From assembly GCA_013314855.1 (NCBI GenBank), contig JABUEW010000040.1:1-32806 (forward strand): 32,806 nucleotides of DNA. The letters are read 5' to 3'. Under the pieces are notes generated by a model that saw only the letters and a list, made by a program, of their open reading frames with translations, searched no databases and was not told where the DNA came from. Shown one piece after another: positions 23,149 through 32,034 of this stretch. Position numbers and translations under genes: made by a program. Position 1 is the first letter of the stretch, and the number at the start of each line of letters is the position of its first letter. This stretch comes from Bacillota bacterium. Its GTDB lineage: Bacteria; Bacillota; Clostridia; Acetivibrionales; DUMC01.

Positions 23149-24981
23149 ATGAAGCTGATAAATTCAATTAAGAGCCTGATTGCCGGTCTTTATACCAGTA
23201 TCAAACGTTTCCCTATTACAATAGGGTTAACAACGGCAGTAACAATAATGCTTATAATTATCAACCATAACCAGCGAAATTTTACAAATGAGTTAATTGA
23301 TAGACTAACACGTATTACAATGCTCCTGGCTCTCGGAGTGCCACTTTCCCTTTGCATCAAACTTGCTTTTAGAAAACACGTAAACTTAAGCCTATTATAT
23401 AAAGCTTCCATATATTTTGCCGGAATTATAGTACTTGTTTTATACTATTTCTTTTTACTACCGGACATTAAAATGGTTTCAGTCTCCAGATATATTGCCT
23501 TCAGTATTGCATTGTATCTTTGCTTTATTTTTATACCCTACATTTACAGAAGTAAAACAAACGGCTTAAATGCCACATGCTTTGAATTATACGTAATAAA
23601 TCTTCTTTCCCGTTTCTTTGTCACGGTGATATATTCGGCTGTATTATTTGCCGGACTTGCAGCTATAATATTTACACTTGATAAACTCTTCTCCGTGCCA
23701 ATACAGGAAAGATATTATTATTACACATGGCTTATTATAGCAGGCGTCTTTGCCCCCGCTTATTTCCTGGCCGGACTGCCATCGGAAAATCATGAAGTCC
23801 ATCCCTCATACGCTCCGGGTGCTTCGGAGAAAAATGCCAGCAATTATCCCAAGCCTCTTAAAATTCTGCTGCTGTACATTGTAATGCCTATCATTGCGGT
23901 GTATACGGCTATTTTATACGTGTATTTTGCCAAAATAATAATTATCCTTCAATGGCCGGTAGGTTTGATTGCCCATTTGGTGCTTTGGTATTCTTTAATA
24001 AGTACAGGTGTAATATTCCTTGTTTCTCCTTTGAAGGACGAAAACAAGTGGGTGAAAAGCTTTATTTCCTGGTTTACCAAAATTATTATACCTGTCATAG
24101 CCGTTATGTTTGTTTCAATAGGTATAAGAGTAACGGCTTACGGTATAACTGAAAACAGATATTTTGTAATACTTCTTGGGCTCTGGGTGTTGGGAATGAT
24201 GATCTATACAAGTTTCACAGGAGCAAGGAAAAATATTGTAATACCTGTTACTTTGGCCTTGGTTGCCGTATTATCCGTATCAGGACCGTGGAGCAGTTAT
24301 TCTTTATCCAAATTTAGCCAGAATAAAAGGTTTGAAGGTATTTTGGAAAAATATGGAATGTTGAAAGACAATATAATTGTGAAACCGGAGGTTGAAGTGG
24401 CTGAAAGGGACAGGATTGAGTTAAGCCAGATTTTGATCTACTTTGAGCGATCCCACAAATTAAGCGACATAAAATATCTTCCAAAAGATTTTAAAATAGA
24501 GAATATGGAAGATATTTTTGGGTTTCCATATCAATACAATACTTATGATATCCAGAGACGAAAATACTTTTTTTATAACGTATCCGAATGGTCAGAGCCT
24601 ACCGATATAAGAGGTTACGATTATATGATTGACTCTAGGGGCCTGTATTCGGAAACCGGGCAGTTCATTGACAAAATGCGTATTAAATATGACGTGAATT
24701 CTACTATTTTCCAAATATTCCATGAAGATGAAAGTATATACAGTAAAGCCTTATCGGATTTTGGCATACAGCTATATCATAGGTTTGGAATAGTTGAGAA
24801 ACAGATGGCTGAAAAACAGAAAATAAGCCAGGAAGACATGTGCTTTATTGAAGAAACAGACGAGGTAAAATTGAAATTTATATTTCTTAATGTATATGGG
24901 GAGAAAGATTTATCTGCAGATAAAGTTACCATAAACTCGTTAGAATTCTACCTTTTAGTTAAAATTAAAGAGGGTGAATAG
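23149..24981 (+). CDS. DUF4153 multi-pass membrane protein
   Basis: A 610-residue protein with about ten or more hydrophobic segments in the first ~390 residues and a soluble C-terminal part of ~210 residues. The segments ISWFTKIIIPVIAVMFVSIG and RVTAYGITENRYFVILLGLW are the strongest DUF4153 hallmarks. Function of the family is unknown; members are integral membrane proteins with no assigned substrate. AAAGGATG precedes the ATG by about 5 bases. It stands alone, after a divergent tRNA and before the convergent antiporter. Nothing in the sequence ties it to sugar metabolism. Confidence 0.8.
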   Translation: MKLINSIKSLIAGLYTSIKRFPITIGLTTAVTIMLIIINHNQRNFTNELIDRLTRITMLLALGVPLSLCIKLAFRKHVNLSLLYKASIYFAGIIVLVLYYFFLLPDIKMVSVSRYIAFSIALYLCFIFIPYIYRSKTNGLNATCFELYVINLLSRFFVTVIYSAVLFAGLAAIIFTLDKLFSVPIQERYYYYTWLIIAGVFAPAYFLAGLPSENHEVHPSYAPGASEKNASNYPKPLKILLLYIVMPIIAVYTAILYVYFAKIIIILQWPVGLIAHLVLWYSLISTGVIFLVSPLKDENKWVKSFISWFTKIIIPVIAVMFVSIGIRVTAYGITENRYFVILLGLWVLGMMIYTSFTGARKNIVIPVTLALVAVLSVSGPWSSYSLSKFSQNKRFEGILEKYGMLKDNIIVKPEVEVAERDRIELSQILIYFERSHKLSDIKYLPKDFKIENMEDIFGFPYQYNTYDIQRRKYFFYNVSEWSEPTDIRGYDYMIDSRGLYSETGQFIDKMRIKYDVNSTIFQIFHEDESIYSKALSDFGIQLYHRFGIVEKQMAEKQKISQEDMCFIEETDEVKLKFIFLNVYGEKDLSADKVTINSLEFYLLVKIKEGE

Positions 24982-25051
24982 AGTGGTCTGAATTCTTTGC
25001 CTTTAAACCAGTTATACATTGCTTCCGTCCATAGAATCTCCGCCTTCAGAA

Positions 25052-25073
25052 CTCCCGCCTACAGGGGCGGGAG
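25052..25073. terminator. GC-rich hairpin between convergent genes
   Basis: CTCCCGCC (25052-25059) and GGCGGGAG (25066-25073) make an 8-bp perfect stem with a 6-base loop; pairing of TTCT with AGAA across a 2-base bulge can lengthen it on one strand. It lies between the DUF4153 and antiporter stops and may terminate both, but neither side has a clear U-run. The surrounding 24985-25090 sequence (TTCTTGACACTTAAG beside the hairpin) also resembles an IS200/IS605 right end. Confidence 0.45.
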
Positions 25074-25099
25074 AATTCTTGACACTTAAGAAGGTTGAA

Positions 25100-26278
25100 T
25101 TATGACCTTGTTTGAATTTCGCCGGCTCCTATAAGGGCGAGTTTAGTAAGCACAGGTCCCACAAGCTCGTATATAAGCGTTGCAAATAATACAACAGTTC
25201 TAATAGAGGCACCAAATTCAGGTAAAGCACTCTGGGCTACAAGGGATAAACCTATGGCAACACCTGCCTGAGGTAAAAGGGTTATCCCGAGATATTTCTG
25301 TACTGCAGGAGGTGAATTAATAATTCTAGCTCCAATATAAGCCCCAAAAATTTTACCTATTGACCTGGAAATTATATAGCCTATACCTATCAAACCTACG
25401 CTTTTTAGGATACTTAGATCCAAATCTGCTCCTGATAAGGTAAAGAAGGCTACATATATTGGAGGTGTAAATTTATCAATCAAACCAAATACCTTCGGTG
25501 AATTAGTTGTGAGGTTAGTCAGTACTCCACCCATAGTCATGCATAAAAGCAGTGATGATATGTTAAATTTAGTTGCCAGAGCAACTCCTAAGAATACCAT
25601 TGCAAGTGTTATACCAAGTAATTCTTCATCCCCTCTTACTCTAGGGGCAATATAAGATAATACAAGCCCAAGGATAAGCCCAATAATAACCGCAAATACT
25701 ATCTCCCATACAGGTTTAATGATGGATGCCGCCAGTGAAAAATTCCCTTGAGGCATATGTACTGCCTTTACAGCAGCTATGCACAGGCCGAATACTATAA
25801 TACCAACAGCATCATCAATGGCCACTACCGGTAATAATGTATCTACAACCGGGCCTTTAGCTTTATATTGCCTTACAACAAGCAGGGTTGCCGCTGGTGC
25901 AGTAGCTACTCCAATGCCTCCTAAAACTAGTCCCACTGCTATACCCTGTCCAAAAATTAAGACTATTACAGCTGCAACAGCAGCAAAAGCCGATAGGGCC
26001 TGTATCACTGTAAGAGTAATAATCCCTGAGCCAAGTTGTTTTAAATGCTTAAAACTGAACTCACTTCCAATACCGAATGCTATCATTCCTAATGCCGCTT
26101 CAGATACAATTCCCATATGTGTTACAGTGGCTTTCGGTATAATCTTTAAAATACTGGGTCCAATAATTAACCCCCCTACCAAATAACCCGTTACATTCGG
26201 TAATTTGGCTAATGAAGCAAGCTTAGCCGTCAAAAGTCCCACTAACAAAACTATTGATATATAAAATAATGTGCCCAT
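25100..26278 (-). CDS. Cation:proton antiporter (CPA2/KefB-like, membrane domain only)
   Basis: A 392-residue integral membrane protein with about 12 hydrophobic segments of the Na+/H+ exchanger fold. Conserved parts include LPNVTGYLVGGLIIGPSIL, GIGSEFSFKHLK, and the double-Asp ion site VVAIDDAVGIIVFG. It has no cytoplasmic TrkA-N/RCK domain, unlike KefB/KefC. AAGGAGG precedes the ATG. It is 24 bp downstream of a PII-like gene in the same operon, which probably supplies the missing regulation. The ion (Na+ or K+) cannot be told. Confidence 0.92.
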   Translation of the reverse strand: MGTLFYISIVLLVGLLTAKLASLAKLPNVTGYLVGGLIIGPSILKIIPKATVTHMGIVSEAALGMIAFGIGSEFSFKHLKQLGSGIITLTVIQALSAFAAVAAVIVLIFGQGIAVGLVLGGIGVATAPAATLLVVRQYKAKGPVVDTLLPVVAIDDAVGIIVFGLCIAAVKAVHMPQGNFSLAASIIKPVWEIVFAVIIGLILGLVLSYIAPRVRGDEELLGITLAMVFLGVALATKFNISSLLLCMTMGGVLTNLTTNSPKVFGLIDKFTPPIYVAFFTLSGADLDLSILKSVGLIGIGYIISRSIGKIFGAYIGARIINSPPAVQKYLGITLLPQAGVAIGLSLVAQSALPEFGASIRTVVLFATLIYELVGPVLTKLALIGAGEIQTRS

Positions 26279-26302
26279 AGATGTCCTCCTTAAACTACCC
26301 TC

Positions 26303-26650
26303 CTAAATATTTTTATTAATACCTTCAATATAATTTACAGGTACTGTAAATAAAATCCCAATATCCGGTTGATTAAGGTCTCCAACAACTTTTCGTATAC
26401 ACCTGATACAAGCATTAACCTGATCATCTTCAAGCACGACAAATAAAGTCTTATTAGAAGAATGACCTTCATTTAAAATCATCCTTAATGAACCGAAAAT
26501 CGGTATGTTCTCATTTCCATTTGAAATTAGCGCTCTTGCCATACCCATGCTGTCCAGTATGGTTGCTCCCTTGATACCGGCCTTCACAAAATTCTTCAGT
26601 AACTCATCAAGCAACTCCACTTTATTTAGCACAAATACCAGAAGCTGCAT
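26303..26650 (-). CDS. PII-like regulatory protein
   Basis: A 115-residue soluble protein with a ferredoxin-like beta-alpha-beta pattern typical of the PII superfamily: LLVFVLNKVELLDELLKNF, AGIKGATILDSMGMARAL, then TLFVVLEDDQVNACIRCIRK and a C-terminal GILFTVPVNYIEG. It lacks the canonical GlnB T-loop uridylylation context, so it is PII-like rather than GlnB. AGGA lies about 9 bases before the ATG. It is the first gene of the antiporter operon; a role as nucleotide-sensing switch of the antiporter is inference from the pairing. Confidence 0.7.
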   Translation of the reverse strand: MQLLVFVLNKVELLDELLKNFVKAGIKGATILDSMGMARALISNGNENIPIFGSLRMILNEGHSSNKTLFVVLEDDQVNACIRCIRKVVGDLNQPDIGILFTVPVNYIEGINKNI

Positions 26651-26675
26651 AATAGCACATCCTTTCTAAAATTAA

Positions 26676-26715
26676 ATTCTTTTCGATTCTTTTTGATTCT
26701 TTTTGATTCTTTTCG
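26676..26715. repeat. Four 10-bp tandem repeats with phased A-tracts
   Basis: ATTCTTTTYG occurs four times without gap (units at 26676, 26686, 26696, 26706; the ninth base is C, T, T, C). On the transcribed minus strand each unit has a run of four to five A. The array lies in the 5' leader of the PII-like gene, between its promoter and ribosome binding site. A 10-bp period is the helical repeat, so the DNA should be bent. Confidence 0.9.
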
Positions 26716-26739
26716 CTTATGCAAAATTCATACTTTTTA

Positions 26740-26767
26740 AGTATATCACTTATACGCTATTTATCAA
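26740..26767 (-). promoter_or_regulatory. Promoter of the PII-like/antiporter operon
   Basis: Minus-strand TTGATA (26762-26767), a 16-bp spacer and TATACT (26740-26745): four and five of six consensus bases. Transcription would begin near 26733 and give a leader of about 83 bases that contains the four repeats. Confidence 0.6.
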
Positions 26768-26803
26768 GTAGGAAGGACTTAGAACATAACATGCTATTTG
26801 CAT

Positions 26804-29566
26804 TTACCACACAAATCTGTATTCCCCCGAACCTAATTCCAGTTTAATATCACCATCAATTTCCTCGCAGCTTAAAATCCCTTCTATCTCCTCACTCTTA
26901 ACATGTTTACCATTTTCATAAAGATTATTTATATTTGCCCCGGGTAATATGACTTCTGCAGTTGTATTATGAGGTATACATACATTTATTTCCATAGTGC
27001 CTTCATTTCTTACCCATTCTGAAGTAACCTCCCCATAACATGTCTTAATTCCGGATTTTACGTAATCAAATTCTTTATTTGGCCTTGGTTTTATAATTAT
27101 GTGCTTATATCCCGGCCTATCTTCATCTATATTAATTCCTGCAGCAACTCTATATAGCCAATCCCCAATAGAACCATATGCATAATGGTTGAATGAGTTC
27201 ATATTTGGACTCCAGAATGAACCATCCTCCTTTATTCCGTCCCAATGCTCCCAAATAGTGGTAGCCCCCTTTGTTACCTGATAAAGCCAGGAAGGATAAT
27301 CAGTCTGTGTCACCAGTTTATAAGCAATGTCATTACAGCCATTCTGGCTTAAAACATGACACAAATATGGAGTACCTACAAATCCTGTCGTAAGGTGGAA
27401 TTTATTTTCCTCCAGGTATTTCACAAGGGTATCTATCGTCCGTTTTCTATCCTTTTCTTCAACAAGGTTGAACATCAGCGCCAAAACATGAGCTGTTTGT
27501 GTAGGTGCCGAAATACGCCCGTTCGGTGTAATAAATTCCTTTCTGAAAGCCTCAATTACATTCCTATGTAATTCACTGTACTCACAAACATCATCCTCTT
27601 TGCCCAGAACTTTTGCAGCTTTTACTAAAAGGCTTATGGAATAAGCATAGAAAGCAGTTGCAATGTAATCTTTTGAAGTGGCACCTGTATAACTTCCCTC
27701 TTTCGCATCAAGCCCAAGCCAGTCTCCGAAATGAAAACCGGTATTCCAAAGGTACTCATCATCACCCTGGGCTCTGATATACTCAACCCAGGACTTCATG
27801 CTTTCATACTGTTCTTCAAGGATTCTTTTATCACCAAAACACAAGTAAACTGTCCATGGACATATAGTGGCCGCATCTCCCCATGCCGAAGATGAATGAT
27901 CATTTGGTCCAAGAACATGAGGGATTACATGTGGCACTCCTCCATTTTCCAGTTGATCTGCCTTTAAATCTCTCAACCACTTTTTAAAAAATAGCGCGGT
28001 ATTCATGTTAAAACATGCTGTACGGATAAACACCTCCGCATCCCCAGTCCAACCCAAACGTTCATCTCTTTGAGGACAATCGGTAGGTACATCCAGGAAA
28101 TTCCCTTTCTGTCCCCAAAGTATATTATGCTGAAGCTGATTTACAAGCTCGTTTGAACACTCAAATTCACCGGTCTGTTCCATATCCGAATGAATGACAA
28201 TGCCTTTAAAATCTTCTATCGAAGGTTTCCCCGGATATTCAACCAATTTTACGTACCTAAAACCTTGAAAAGTAAAATGAGGCTCATAAGTTTCTACAGT
28301 ATTTCCCTTTAAAACATATTCTATTCTTTGTTTTGCACTTCTTAAGTTTTCTATGTAAAAATTACCGTTTTTATCCAGGACTTCCCCATGCTGAAGTACC
28401 ACCTTATCTCCTGCTTTACCTTTCACTTTGAATCTAACCCAACCAACCATGTTTTGCCCCATGTCAATAACTGTTTCACCTGATGGAGTTTCTATTATAT
28501 TAACAGGTTTAATTTCCTCAATTTTTTTTACATACGGACCTTCCTGGGCAATAAGCACCTGTTTAGGTTTATCAAGAATCACAACCTCTTTCCAGTCTCC
28601 ATCATAATAGTCCGGAGTGTCCCATCCTTCTTTTTCCAACCTTGCGTCATAAATTTCCCCATGGTAAATTTCGGACATTAATATAGGGCCTGTAGAATAT
28701 TTCCAGCTTTCATCTGAAATAATAACATCTTCTCTTCCATCTTCATATGTAATATGCATTTGTACAAGGGCAGCCAATCTGTCACCGTATATATTTTTTT
28801 GCTTAGTCCATGCAAGATTTCCTTTGTACCAACCATTTCCCAATATAATTCCAATAGCGTTCTGTCCTTCATTCAGTAAAGATGTTACATCATAAGTCTG
28901 GTACTGTATACGTTTATTATAACTGGTCCAACCTGGAGTAAACAAATAATCTCCAACTTTTAAACCATTTATTCTAAGCTCATATAAGCCAAGAGCAGTT
29001 GCATAAACTCTGACTTTCTTTATCTTCCCGTCCAGTTTGAAACGTTTTCTCATATATGGACAGGGGTCTAATTTGCTATAGCCTGCAGTTGGCTCTGAGC
29101 CATCACTTTCATGTCCATGTGTTCCAGCACCGGTATTATAAACAGTGTCGGCAATGTCAGCTGTGTTTATGGAAATCCATTTTGCAATCCATTCCTCCGG
29201 GCATAAGAGCCCCATTTCCCAATAAGCCGTTTCACTCCATGCTGATTCATTCCCTTTATTATCCCATATTTTTACCCTATAATAATACCTTGTGCACGAT
29301 TCTAAAAGTTTCCCACTATACTCTACATGGACTGATTGATCAGAACCAACTCTGCCACTATCCCAAACAAGATTTGTAAAGGACATATCCTCTTTTGATA
29401 CTTGTATGCGGTAAGCTTCTTGCATTACACTTCTTGCCATATTGTCAAAAGTTCCTGCTTCAATAACCCAACTAAGTCTTGGCTTTAATATATCCAATCC
29501 TATGGGGTTCTTCATGTATTCACACCTAAGGTTGCACACTTTTAATTTATTCGCATCATTAGTCAT
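26804..29566 (-). CDS. Alpha-L-rhamnosidase, glycoside hydrolase family 78
   Basis: Hydrolyses terminal alpha-L-rhamnose from plant glycosides or pectic side chains. The 920-residue protein has the full Bac_rhamnosid order: an N-terminal fibronectin-like domain, beta-sandwich domains (YATALGLYELRINGLKVG), an (alpha/alpha)6 barrel with the acid motif DCPQRDERLGWTGDAEVF near residue 500, and WEHWDGIKEDGSFWSPNMN near 775, then a C-terminal sandwich. There is no signal peptide, so it acts inside the cell on imported rhamnosides. CAGGAGGG precedes the ATG. It stands alone with its own promoter; no rhamnose transporter or isomerase genes are nearby. Confidence 0.95.
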   Translation of the reverse strand: MTNDANKLKVCNLRCEYMKNPIGLDILKPRLSWVIEAGTFDNMARSVMQEAYRIQVSKEDMSFTNLVWDSGRVGSDQSVHVEYSGKLLESCTRYYYRVKIWDNKGNESAWSETAYWEMGLLCPEEWIAKWISINTADIADTVYNTGAGTHGHESDGSEPTAGYSKLDPCPYMRKRFKLDGKIKKVRVYATALGLYELRINGLKVGDYLFTPGWTSYNKRIQYQTYDVTSLLNEGQNAIGIILGNGWYKGNLAWTKQKNIYGDRLAALVQMHITYEDGREDVIISDESWKYSTGPILMSEIYHGEIYDARLEKEGWDTPDYYDGDWKEVVILDKPKQVLIAQEGPYVKKIEEIKPVNIIETPSGETVIDMGQNMVGWVRFKVKGKAGDKVVLQHGEVLDKNGNFYIENLRSAKQRIEYVLKGNTVETYEPHFTFQGFRYVKLVEYPGKPSIEDFKGIVIHSDMEQTGEFECSNELVNQLQHNILWGQKGNFLDVPTDCPQRDERLGWTGDAEVFIRTACFNMNTALFFKKWLRDLKADQLENGGVPHVIPHVLGPNDHSSSAWGDAATICPWTVYLCFGDKRILEEQYESMKSWVEYIRAQGDDEYLWNTGFHFGDWLGLDAKEGSYTGATSKDYIATAFYAYSISLLVKAAKVLGKEDDVCEYSELHRNVIEAFRKEFITPNGRISAPTQTAHVLALMFNLVEEKDRKRTIDTLVKYLEENKFHLTTGFVGTPYLCHVLSQNGCNDIAYKLVTQTDYPSWLYQVTKGATTIWEHWDGIKEDGSFWSPNMNSFNHYAYGSIGDWLYRVAAGINIDEDRPGYKHIIIKPRPNKEFDYVKSGIKTCYGEVTSEWVRNEGTMEINVCIPHNTTAEVILPGANINNLYENGKHVKSEEIEGILSCEEIDGDIKLELGSGEYRFVW

Positions 29567-29641
29567 TATATCCCTCCTGTTCCATTAATTTAATCATAAT
29601 ATGAAATATGTCTTGAATAGCTTTCTGACATTTTCACATTA

Positions 29642-29670
29642 ATTATATAGCTTAGGATATTAAGACTCAA
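29642..29670 (-). promoter_or_regulatory. Promoter of the GH78 gene
   Basis: Minus-strand TTGAGT (29665-29670), a 17-bp spacer and a perfect TATAAT (29642-29647), about 75 bp before the start codon. The 9-mer CATTGAGTC covers its -35 and recurs in inverted orientation at 29755-29763. Confidence 0.65.
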
Positions 29671-29774
29671 TGGCTTAGCTAAAGTTATGACGGATTAAAT
29701 CAAATCAATAGTTTTGGAGACAATTGACAATAAGTTAGGAAGTCATGGAAGAGTCATTGAGTCACTACAAAAAA

Positions 29775-31946
29775 TTATACACCCCTCATACTAAGGCTGA
29801 TTCTTTTCCTTTCAACGTCTACGTTCAGCACCCTTACCTTTACTATATCGCCTACTGATACAATTTCCATAGGATTACGGACAAAACAGTCACTCATCTC
29901 AGATATATGCACAAGCCCATCCTGATGAACACCAATATCTACAAAAGCTCCAAAATCCGATACATTTCTTACTGTACCTGTTAATACCATCCCGCTCTTA
30001 AGATCCTCTATTTTCATTACATCATTACGAAAAACAGGTTTTGGCATTTCATCCCTAGGGTCACGCCCCGGTTTTAAAAGTTCTTCTACTATATCTCTTA
30101 AGGTAGGTACTCCAATATTTAGAGTATCGGCAATATTCAGGGTTTTGGCAATATTCTCAATACCTTTTTCCTCAATTTTCTTTCTCATATCACCCAGTTT
30201 TCTGTTTTTGACATCCTCAATACTATATCCCATAAATTTAAGAAGCTTTAACGCCGCCTGGTATGATTCAGGGTGAACAGCAGTATTGTCCAAGACATTT
30301 TCTCCTTCAGGTATACGTAAAAATCCGGCACACTGTTCAAAAGTTTTATCCCCCATTCTTTTTACTTTTTTAAGTTCATCCCGGCTTTTAAACTTTCCTT
30401 TCTCCTCCCTGTACTCTACAATATTTTTTGCCAAACCTGCATTAATCCCCGATACATAGGAAAGCAAAGATGGAGAAGCGGTATTTAAGTCCACGCCAAC
30501 CCTGTTAACACAGTCTTCTACTACACCCCTCAACGATTCATCAAGCCTTTTTTGGTTCATGTCATGCTGATACTGCCCAACACCAATTGATTTAGGATCA
30601 ATTTTCACCAATTCTGCAAGCGGGTCCTGTAATCTTCTGGCAATAGATACGGCACTTCGTTGAGCTACATCAAAATCCGGGAACTCTTCAGCACCAATCT
30701 TTGAAGCCGAATAAACCGATGCTCCGGCTTCACTAACTATAATATAGTGTACTTTTCTATCAATTTCTTTTAAAAGCTCTGCAATAAACAGTTCACTTTC
30801 CCGGGAAGCCGTTCCATTTCCAATAGATATTATATCAACTTTATATTTGTCTATCAGATATTTAACAATCTCTTTAGCCTCTTCCACTTTATTCTGCGGT
30901 GGAGTAGGATAAACCACAGCAGTATCAAGCACCTTTCCTGTTTCATCAACTACGGCAAGTTTACATCCTGTCCTGTATGCGGGGTCTAATCCCAATACAG
31001 TTTTACCTTTTACAGGCGGCTGCATCAACAGATTTCTAAGATTCTCCCTGAATACTTTCATGGCCTGTTCTTCCGCTTTTTCAGTTATTGCATTACGTAC
31101 TTCATTCTCAATTGAAGGATATATTAATCGCTTATATGCGTCCTCTACTGCTTTTTCAACGTATACCGACGTTACTGAAGGCGGCTTCTTAACCGTTTTT
31201 TGTTTTATGGCCTTAATAATCTGCTCATCGGGTACTTCAATTTTAACCTGCAAATACCCTTCCTTTTCTCCCCTGTTGATTGCTAATACCCTGTGTCCGG
31301 CAATTTTGCCAACCGGTTCCCTGAAATCGTAGTACATCCTGTATACTGAATCCTCATCCTTTTTTGATTTGGTTACAATTACACCCTGACTGAAAAACGT
31401 TTCTCTGATAATTTTTCTGTATTCCGCATTGTCGGATATTTCTTCAGCAATGATATCCATTGCCCCGTTAAGGGCATCGTCGATATTATTCACATCTTTT
31501 TCCGGATTAATAAAAGGTTTAACTGTCTCTTCCAGTGAACTTTTAAGTTTTCCCTGCAGTAATATAATTCCTGCAAGAGGCTCAAGCCCTTTTTCTCTGG
31601 CAATAGTAGCCCTTGTACGTCTCTTGGGTTTGTATGGCAGGTATATGTCCTCTACCTCCTGGAGAGTTTCAGCCTTTATCAGAGCATCGGCAATTTCATC
31701 GGTAAGCTTCCCTGCTTCGGCTATAAGCCTTTTTACATCTTCCTTCCTGGATTCCAAATTCCTCAAATAGACTAACCTCTCATACAGTTCCCTTAGGGTC
31801 TGATCGTTAAGTTCCCCGGTCATTTCCTTTCTGTACCGTGCAATAAAAGGTATGGTACAACCTTCATCTATAAGTCTAACTGCATTCTGTACCTGAAAAG
31901 GTTTCAGCTTAAATTCCTGAATAAGCCTGGTAATTATATCTACCAT
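29775..31946 (-). CDS. tex: Tex-family RNA-binding transcription accessory protein
   Basis: A 723-residue cytoplasmic nucleic-acid-binding protein of the Tex/YhgF family. In order: Tex N-terminal helical domain (VQNAVRLIDEGCTIPFIARYRKE, residues 19-41, split here as VQNAVRLIDEG and CTIPFIARYRKE), a YqgF-type RNase H-like domain (VLGLDPAYRTGCKLAVVDE), helix-hairpin-helix repeats (LNTASPSLLSYVSGIN), and a C-terminal S1 domain (GMVLTGTVRNVSDFGAFVDI). Length is slightly shorter than the ~770 of many homologues. GGGGG precedes the ATG by 6-7 bases. It appears to be a single-gene housekeeping unit between the rhamnosidase and a dead ABC exporter gene. Confidence 0.95.
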   Translation of the reverse strand: MVDIITRLIQEFKLKPFQVQNAVRLIDEGCTIPFIARYRKEMTGELNDQTLRELYERLVYLRNLESRKEDVKRLIAEAGKLTDEIADALIKAETLQEVEDIYLPYKPKRRTRATIAREKGLEPLAGIILLQGKLKSSLEETVKPFINPEKDVNNIDDALNGAMDIIAEEISDNAEYRKIIRETFFSQGVIVTKSKKDEDSVYRMYYDFREPVGKIAGHRVLAINRGEKEGYLQVKIEVPDEQIIKAIKQKTVKKPPSVTSVYVEKAVEDAYKRLIYPSIENEVRNAITEKAEEQAMKVFRENLRNLLMQPPVKGKTVLGLDPAYRTGCKLAVVDETGKVLDTAVVYPTPPQNKVEEAKEIVKYLIDKYKVDIISIGNGTASRESELFIAELLKEIDRKVHYIIVSEAGASVYSASKIGAEEFPDFDVAQRSAVSIARRLQDPLAELVKIDPKSIGVGQYQHDMNQKRLDESLRGVVEDCVNRVGVDLNTASPSLLSYVSGINAGLAKNIVEYREEKGKFKSRDELKKVKRMGDKTFEQCAGFLRIPEGENVLDNTAVHPESYQAALKLLKFMGYSIEDVKNRKLGDMRKKIEEKGIENIAKTLNIADTLNIGVPTLRDIVEELLKPGRDPRDEMPKPVFRNDVMKIEDLKSGMVLTGTVRNVSDFGAFVDIGVHQDGLVHISEMSDCFVRNPMEIVSVGDIVKVRVLNVDVERKRISLSMRGV

Positions 31947-32034
31947 AGTTTTCCCCCTTGCAGCTGTCTTTTAAATGGTTTAAGTATAAGTATGAAAATA
32001 TCAGTAGTGGCCTAATAGTTACATAGTCATTACT

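Noticed and set aside
25779-26186. 135-codon plus-strand ORF antisense to the antiporter
   Set aside because: Thr/Ala/Pro-rich translation of the antisense of membrane helices; no start signals.
29567-29774. Riboswitch or structured leader before the GH78 gene
   Set aside because: Only about 70 transcribed bases precede the start codon and I see no recognised conserved core or terminator-antiterminator pair.
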